Part shown: piece by piece, positions 58,663 to 64,000 of the stretch
Layout: each line of letters opens with the position of its first letter
Position numbering within the stretch: position 1 is the stretch's first letter
Source of the DNA: Punctularia strigosozonata HHB-11173 SS5
Taxonomy: Eukaryota > Basidiomycota > Agaricomycetes > Corticiales > Punctulariaceae
NCBI RefSeq assembly: GCF_000264995.1
Contig: NW_006767433.1
Coordinates: forward strand, 4,608,438-4,672,437
Length of the DNA: 64,000 bases
Reading direction: 5' to 3'
Notes under the pieces: model-generated
What the model was told of the DNA's origin: nothing
What the model saw: only the letters and a program-made list of their open reading frames with translations
The model's database searches: none
Translations under genes and position numbers: made by a program

Positions 58663-59436
58663 ATGGCGCCCTACTTTGAGACGGCCAAGTCGTTTGCGGA
58701 CGTACCCATCGGGGACGATGGTGTTGACACCGTCGCGTTCCTCGAGGCAAGCGATGCGCTCATGAACATGTTCGGTAGGACAGGCGTCTACCTGCGGCTT
58801 ACAAGGTCTCACCACTCCATCACTAGATCTGCTTGGCATCGGCGTCTTCACGTTCGTCCAGCACGATCTCCGGATGAACATATCTGGCGTGCGACACCGG
58901 CACGATTCCCATACTGATCGCTCACCGACGCTGGAGAAGCTAGTACTCGCTGAGCACGACGACGGGCACAAGCACGCTACGGGCTGCCTAGTCCGACTAC
59001 TGAGGCATGTTACAGTATACACTACGTCCCGCTGGACGGGCGCTCACATGCCGCAGGGGTTTGGCTTTCACACTCATCTCGCTTCGGAACACGCAAGCTG
59101 AGCCCAAGACACCTCTGCACGCAAGCTTCAAGAAGGCATACGACGTCACTCTTAAGCACCATCACAAATGGGCTATCCGGAACGTTGTTTACGTATGTCC
59201 TGACCTAGATGCTGTTTCTGTCCCATGTTGATTATGTGCTACCTTAGATTGCTCTACGGGCGACGCCACATCGAGCCGATTTCTACGCGCGTATTTCCGA
59301 GTCTTCACCTACTGCGCACGACGAGCACGCCCGGCTCGATGTCGAGCTCACCAAATGGCTCGCAGGACTCGACATCATAGTCCGGCATATGAAGGACTTT
59401 CTTGAACGCCACGATCTGGGCAAAGTGACCATTTAA
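58663..59436 (+). CDS. Glycolipid transfer protein (GLTP) homologue, divergent
   Basis: Four exons (58663-58774, 58827-59004, 59057-59192, 59248-59436) give 204 residues, normal for GLTP (about 209). Family landmarks: FADVPIGDDGVDTVAFLEAS, then DLLGIGVFTFVQHDLRMNIS, LLRGLAFTLISLRNTQAEP, HHHKWAIRNVVYIALRATPH and DVELTKWLAGLDIIVRHMKD. By comparison with human GLTP the Asp (D51), Asn (N55) and His (H133) of the sugar-recognition site are kept. The Lys three after the Asn is Gly58, and the headgroup-stacking Trp is Arg94. Intron 2 starts with GC instead of GT. The protein would move sphingolipids between membranes, if it still binds glycolipids. It lies 243 bp downstream of ATG7 and converges on an F-box gene. 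Confidence 0.88.
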
Positions 59437-59609
59437 GACATAGCTACATCGTGTTGGGTTTCCTGTTCTTGGGTGTTCGAGACGCTGCAGGGATTTATCA
59501 CGAACTAGACTGGGCGTACATAAACGCTAGCTACGTTACACGCATTACCGGCACGCATTACCAAAAATTACGCGTCTAACATATCAATGATAAGGGGGGA
59601 GCATGAAAG

Positions 59610-61287
59610 TCATAAGCAAGAAAGTGGGAGATGCTCTACTGTCTCCGCTAAAGCATCTAGGGCATCGGCGACATCAGGAGTGACGCTTGCTGCGCTCTCC
59701 CTGACAAGCAACCTCCGCAGCGTAGAGCCTGCCTTGCCGTGAGCCTCCTTCCACGGCCTGAGCCTGCTCGGAAGCATGGAGGAAGATTCCAAAGAGATGT
59801 CTAGCGTGTGCAAGCTGGCCAATAACGGCTCCAGGCCCTCACCGGTGGGCAGTTCCAGCGCACCTATCAGTCCCCTCCCCGCTGCGTCACTGACTCGCAA
59901 GGTTTGCACGCCACGCAGCTGAGATATCAGGAGTAGCCAGTCTTGCACATCCATCGCGCGCTCCGCAACGAAGGTCTCGAGACCGCTGCCGAAGGCTCGG
60001 AGGGCGAGCATCGGGGCGAGCTTGACGTCGGTCTGTAGGGAAAGGGAAAGGGCGGGGTTCGCGCGCAAAGCTGCGAAAGTGCCGGAAAGCCAACCGTGGA
60101 TTCGAAGGCTGCCCTGCGCGTCCTTTCCATCGAAGAGACCAAAAGCCAGTAGGGGTTTGCCTCGCATGTAGTGTGAATTGAGAGCGGATAGGAGATGGTC
60201 GAGAGCGCTTAGGCCAGTGGTAGTTGTGCAAGAAATGCTAGCGTCCGGAGGAAGGATGAGCAAACTGAGGAGGGCGGTGCAGGACTCGACGGCGTCGGTT
60301 ACGCGCAACGAGCGCAGCGCCGGCATGTTAATAGAGACGTCTGCTTCCATGTCTTCCAGACCTTGAGCGGCGAAGGCCGGCAGAATGTGCTCCAAAGAAA
60401 GGGAGGCAAGTCCAGAGTTGTTGAGCAGCAGGTCCATGAGGCCCTGCGTGGACATGCGCGATGCAGACGGACTCTGTGACAGCGCCAGCTGGGTGAGGCC
60501 GTAAAAGTGGCGCGACCCCTCTGCGAAGCGACAGCCGTGTAGCGCGAGCGAGGACAACTTCGGTGCGCGGCCATCGAAAAGGGCGTCTGGGAGTTCGTAC
60601 GTCGTTCGGGAGCCCATCGGAAGTTCCATGTGCAGCTCGAGGCTGGCGATGATGGGGGCGGGGGCAGAGAGCGCGGGTATCAGCTGCTCCATCTGTCTCG
60701 GGCGGAGGCTGAGGGTGGCATGGTGCGTCCGCGCGAGATTGTCGGCGAAGAAGCTCTGTGCGGACGAGACAATGCCCGATGCAACAAGGTCGGAGCGAAT
60801 AGTGAGTGGAACGAGCGCAGCGCGTTGCTGAGCACGCAACCTCGATCGAGCGTTGAGGAGGTCTATACGATTCCAGAGAAGGGGTGCGCCAAGCGCAACC
60901 TGGCGCCACTGGTGGCAAACCTGGGTGAGCGCGACCCAGGCATCGGGAGAGGTGGAAGCACAGAGATCGCGGCAAGCGAAAAAGATATGGAGAAGAATTT
61001 CGGGAGGGAGGCGCGTGATGGATGCGAGAGTGTTGCGAGAACGGCGCAGGTGAAGGAGCGCATCCTGAGTGCTTGCGAGCAGGTTTGCTATGGTACTGTC
61101 TATGTTGCACCGGGCGGCATCGGCGAAGGGGTGACTGGTGAGAACGTTGGCGGTAAGCTGCTTTTCGGCGAGGAGGCCGTCATTGAGGATAGCCGTAATA
61201 CGCGAGCTGTATCACACGACACGTTCAGTATAACTAAAGGAAGAGAAATACGTGAATGACGCACCTGACGGCCTCTAAGGATGTCAT
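59610..61287 (-). CDS. F-box protein with leucine-rich C-terminal part
   Basis: A 23-nt start exon (61287-61265, MTSLEAV plus AG) splices over a 58-nt intron to a long exon from 61206. It reads TAILNDGLLAEKQLTANVL, then the F-box: RLPPEILLHIFFACRDL, LTQVCHQWRQVALGAPLLWN. The frame runs on uninterrupted through the leucine-rich part (ALRSLRVTDAVESCTALLSL, GLETFVAERAMDVQDWLLLI) to the stop at 59612-59610. Without the first exon the frame lacks a Met near the F-box, so a scan for single ORFs would cut the gene short at about 60839. About 540 residues. It is the same F-box type as the genes at 8888 and 53460, with little obvious C-terminal similarity. Confidence 0.8.
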
Positions 61288-62327
61288 CTCTTCTTCGCAA
61301 TAACCCTTTATGGTGTCGAGTCAGGCCCTGAATAAGCGCCGACAAATATCTAGTCTATGGAGGGAGGCGACAACCCTCTCTATGTCGAGTTGGGAGCAAA
61401 GGGTATCGTCGGGGATCTACGGAGACACGAAAGCAAATGAACAGCGAACGGGCAGAGAGAGAGAATGCGGGGGAAACCCAGAGCCATCTCGGCGGGTTGA
61501 TATGCGACGGTCAGTGCGGGGGAAAGCGTGAGAACGTCGGCGCATTCCCAACGCGCCCTTGCTCATCGGCATCACCGACGGCAGTCTCGGGTTCACTTTT
61601 GTCCTCTCGGCCAGACGACGGCGGACGGGCACGGTGAAGCGTTCCGAGCCCGTCTCGGACTGGAAGCTCCATCGTCCGTGGTCCCTGTCCTTACTCGGTC
61701 GCATCGAAGTCGCATGAGCTCATCCAGTGCTATCCAGGCTCGTCCACACGACCGGCCGCGCCTTCTCGGCGTATTTGCACGCAATCCTGGAGAACCAAGC
61801 ATCCATCGCCGCATACTACCATATGCACATGTCCTCAATCCCTATCTCGTGCCCTCGGAGATGAAGTTCGTGGGCGTTCGATTAGCTGACTACGAGTATC
61901 TTGACATTCGTGAGCTTCTATCAAACTCGCCTCGTTGCAGCCTGTGGTCGTCTCTATCCACCATGGCCGTGGCTACAGACCACCTATCCCACATGTTCGA
62001 GGACCGTCGTCCGCGATTTGTTACCAGTCCATATTCAACGAGTTCCTAGGAAGTCCTAGACTCGTGAGCCAGTCTCTCTGCACAATCCTAGTACAGTACG
62101 CAATGCTGGATCCAAGTACGTACGCGAGTTGTATCTGAGTAAGGGATATGCGAGGCAGGAATTTGTGTGCGCGGGGATATAGTGTGCAGAGAGACTGGTA
62201 GCACTGCATCGAAAGTGAGTACAGTGGATTTTTGAACTCCGCACCTACCATATCGGGATCGTCTTGACGCGCTCTCGTCGCGTCGCGTCGCGTCCACCGC
62301 AGCTCGCGAATCTGTCCCTGGCCGAGG
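61288..62327. other. Intergenic, about 1 kb, no gene called
   Basis: A 173-codon plus frame (61528-62049) has a basic, Arg/Ser-rich first part and a more protein-like end, but no motif or introns. Opposing minus frames overlap it. I make no call. Confidence 0.35.
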
Positions 62328-63187
62328 ATGCCACCCAAACGCAAAACTGGGCCTGAGAATGGGCCAACCTTTATCTACGAGACACCCGGTACAAGAAAAC
62401 GCGCAAAGCGGCGGGTTTTCGAACCTCTAACCACGGAGCAGTTGCACCAAAGACAAGCGGAACTCCAGCTTGAACGCGAGCAGAAGTCAGCTAGCAACGC
62501 GCACGTACATGCCGAGGAGAAGCAGATTCAAGAGGACAAGGTGCAACAGAATACTGCTGCGCGCATTCAACGGATTGTTGCCGGCATGAAAGACGAGGGA
62601 ATACACACTCTCCATGAGTTCCTTGTTTCTCTGTTCAGCACTCGAGATCAGCACCTCGCACGGCACGTCTCCCACCTGCTCGGTACCCACGGGTTCAAGA
62701 TTCTCGATGCCATGCGGACCCGACGACCCGACATAGTTGTGCCATGGGCGATCGACGAGGTCGTCGACATTATCCGCTCTGAAGGTCGCAAGCTTCGTGA
62801 TCTGTTGCAGCCCGACCACAAGAAACCGATTGCCCAGCGCCTAAACGAATTCTCGCTCAATCAGAAACTTGAACAGGCCACAGAGCTCGCCCCGACTACA
62901 GTGCGACTCCTACGGGAGATAGGAAACAGTGAACGGAAAGAGCCATCCTCACCCGAGAATCGGTCGCGTCGCAATGTCGATTTAGTGAGTATTCACCTAA
63001 AGCAAGGTCCCGCAAGCTCCGTCTTATGATGTATGGGCAGGTTTTCACCACTGCAATCTCGCTACTTGTCCAAGCCTATAACGAACGCGCAAATGAGATG
63101 CAGAGTACAATCGCCATGTATTTAGTTGCATGCGGCGCCTCAAGGTCGCAATTCGATGTCCTTCACCATGCAGGGCTGACTGCCTAG
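62328..63187 (+). pseudogene. N-terminal fragment of a DUF6589-type Agaricomycete gene
   Basis: Two exons (62328-62984, 63041-63187) give 267 residues. The N-terminus is basic (MPPKRKTGPENG, TRKRAKRRVF), followed by a coiled-coil-like stretch (LHQRQAELQLEREQKSASN). The second exon reads VFTTAISLLVQAYNERANEM then GASRSQFDVLHHAGLTA. That 'NERAN...Q...GASRS..D.L.HAGLT' segment is the conserved entry into the DUF6589 region, repeated in hundreds of copies in mushroom genomes and normally continuing for several hundred residues. Here a TAG at 63185-63187 ends it immediately, and no continuation is visible downstream. I treat it as a truncated copy. DUF6589 function is not established; it is commonly found near transposons. 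Confidence 0.6.
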
Positions 63188-63740
63188 CCCTACCCCTGTC
63201 CCAGCCAGGAGGTCAGGCTGACCTCCGGGCGTCTCAGTTTTGGATGTTTGGGGTGTCAGTGCATAGCCCCAGAAGTACTGAATCCAGAACTGTTCTCGCA
63301 CCTCACTTTATATTGGTAGTCGTTCCGTAATTCATCATATCCTCCTAAAACGGTGAGAAGGGCCTGGAGGATTATCCAGCGATCAAATTCCCACGGTTAG
63401 TATGTCAAAAAATCATGTTCTCCAAGCCGCTCCCACTGGTTATTTTTTCAGGATTTTAGAAGGCTCTCAAATTGCAGTATTCGTCAAACAATCGGTTTTT
63501 TAAATCGAAAGAAATGATGCTCATAATTCACCGTCCGTTTTTCACGACGGTTCCCAACTGAATCGCTACTCACCGTCTGACAACGCCTCTTCGTAACTAT
63601 GACGGGCACCTCCATGAATATTCTGGCGATTTAAGGCGCTGTGGGCATATCTCCACTAATATTTTGGTGGAGATGTCGCCGGGAGGATTGCTCGCCGCCA
63701 CCGTGACCGTGGGACTCCGGCGAGCTCGGCAGGGGGTCTG
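63188..63740. other. Intergenic, short palindrome, no gene seen
   Basis: Contains the palindromic ggaggtcaggctgacctcc at 63208-63226 and AT-rich sequence near 63470-63540. No DUF6589 continuation recognised. Confidence 0.5.
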
Positions 63741-64000
63741 AACGCGCGTCGTGACACTGCCACGGTGAACGTGGGACACGGCTTGCGCGGCAAACGCGCG
63801 TCGTAGCACCGCCACGGTGAACGTGGGACCCGGTCTGTTCGGCGCCACGCGCGGCAAGGCACTGCCACGGTGAGCGACGCGCGTCGTGACACCGCCACGG
63901 TGAACGTGGGACCCGGCCCGCTCGGCAAACGCGCGTCGTTACACCGCCACGGTGAGCCATGCGAGGCACGTGCCGCATCGCCACGGTGAGCCACGCGCGT
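63741..64000. repeat. GC-rich minisatellite
   Basis: The core gccacggtga occurs at 63759, 63811, 63864, 63894, 63946 and 63980. Three spacings are 52-53 bp and two shorter ones are 30-34 bp. Full units read cgcgcgtcgtgacaccgcc then acggtgaacgtgggacccgg. A diverged unit lies at about 63690. The array continues to the window end. Confidence 0.85.

Noticed and set aside
60630-61259. A 209-codon plus-strand frame
   Set aside because: It is antisense to the F-box part of the gene at 59610-61287, which carries the recognisable motifs.
61528-62049. A 173-codon plus-strand gene
   Set aside because: Basic, low-information sequence with opposing frames and no recognised domain.
63741-64000. A CRISPR array
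   Set aside because: Eukaryotic sequence with direct tandem units and no unique spacers of even length.

Overview
The window is nuclear DNA from a filamentous basidiomycete, almost certainly an Agaricomycete. Nearly every gene is broken by short introns of about 47-60 nt with GT...AG ends. Families typical of mushroom genomes are present: a FunK1 kinase, several F-box/leucine-rich proteins, a DUF6589-type protein, and Rlm1-type MADS-box factors. There are no bacterial-style operons, so genes are read as single transcription units. I rebuilt exons by eye from frame continuity, splice sites and family knowledge; internal exon borders are approximate unless stated.

Layout. 1-0.8 kb: 3' part of an isochorismatase-like hydrolase. 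0.9-3.9 kb: a divergent pair, a mitochondrial membrane protein (-) and an F-box protein (+). 4.6-8.6 kb: a Dal5/TNA1-type MFS permease and a Mn superoxide dismutase without a mitochondrial presequence. 8.9-10.6 kb: an intronless F-box gene (-). 11.2-20.9 kb is accessory: a decayed gene, a small fold-back element, a full FunK1 kinase followed by a truncated and nonsense-interrupted copy, then two almost identical ~0.8 kb terminal-inverted-repeat elements around a 330-N assembly gap.

20.9-28.3 kb: an M20/PM20D2-like amidohydrolase with a 7-nt microexon, a second MFS transporter and an FAD monooxygenase (-). 29.4-43.9 kb: an Rtt107/Brc1-type BRCT repair protein (-), a MADS-box factor (-), SEC61 alpha (+), a secreted carboxylesterase (-) and a second MADS-box factor (-). 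45.0-53.0 kb: a G-protein alpha subunit with a Gly-to-Ser change at the position known to confer RGS resistance, a short-chain dehydrogenase with eroded catalytic motifs, a Ser/Thr-rich membrane protein and an acidic protein of unknown family. 53.5-61.3 kb: an F-box protein, ATG7, a glycolipid-transfer-protein homologue with a probable GC-AG intron, and another F-box protein. 61.3-64 kb: a truncated DUF6589-type gene and a GC-rich minisatellite running off the end.

The genes do not form one pathway. SEC61, ATG7, RTT107, MnSOD and the two MADS genes are core cellular functions; the F-box, FunK1, MFS, esterase, SDR and monooxygenase genes belong to families that expand in Agaricomycetes. The most unusual signals are the RGS-resistance-type Ser in the G alpha subunit, the FunK1 duplicate with its conserved tail beyond a stop codon, the TIR element carrying a Pol III-type tRNA-like module, and the divergent GLTP.
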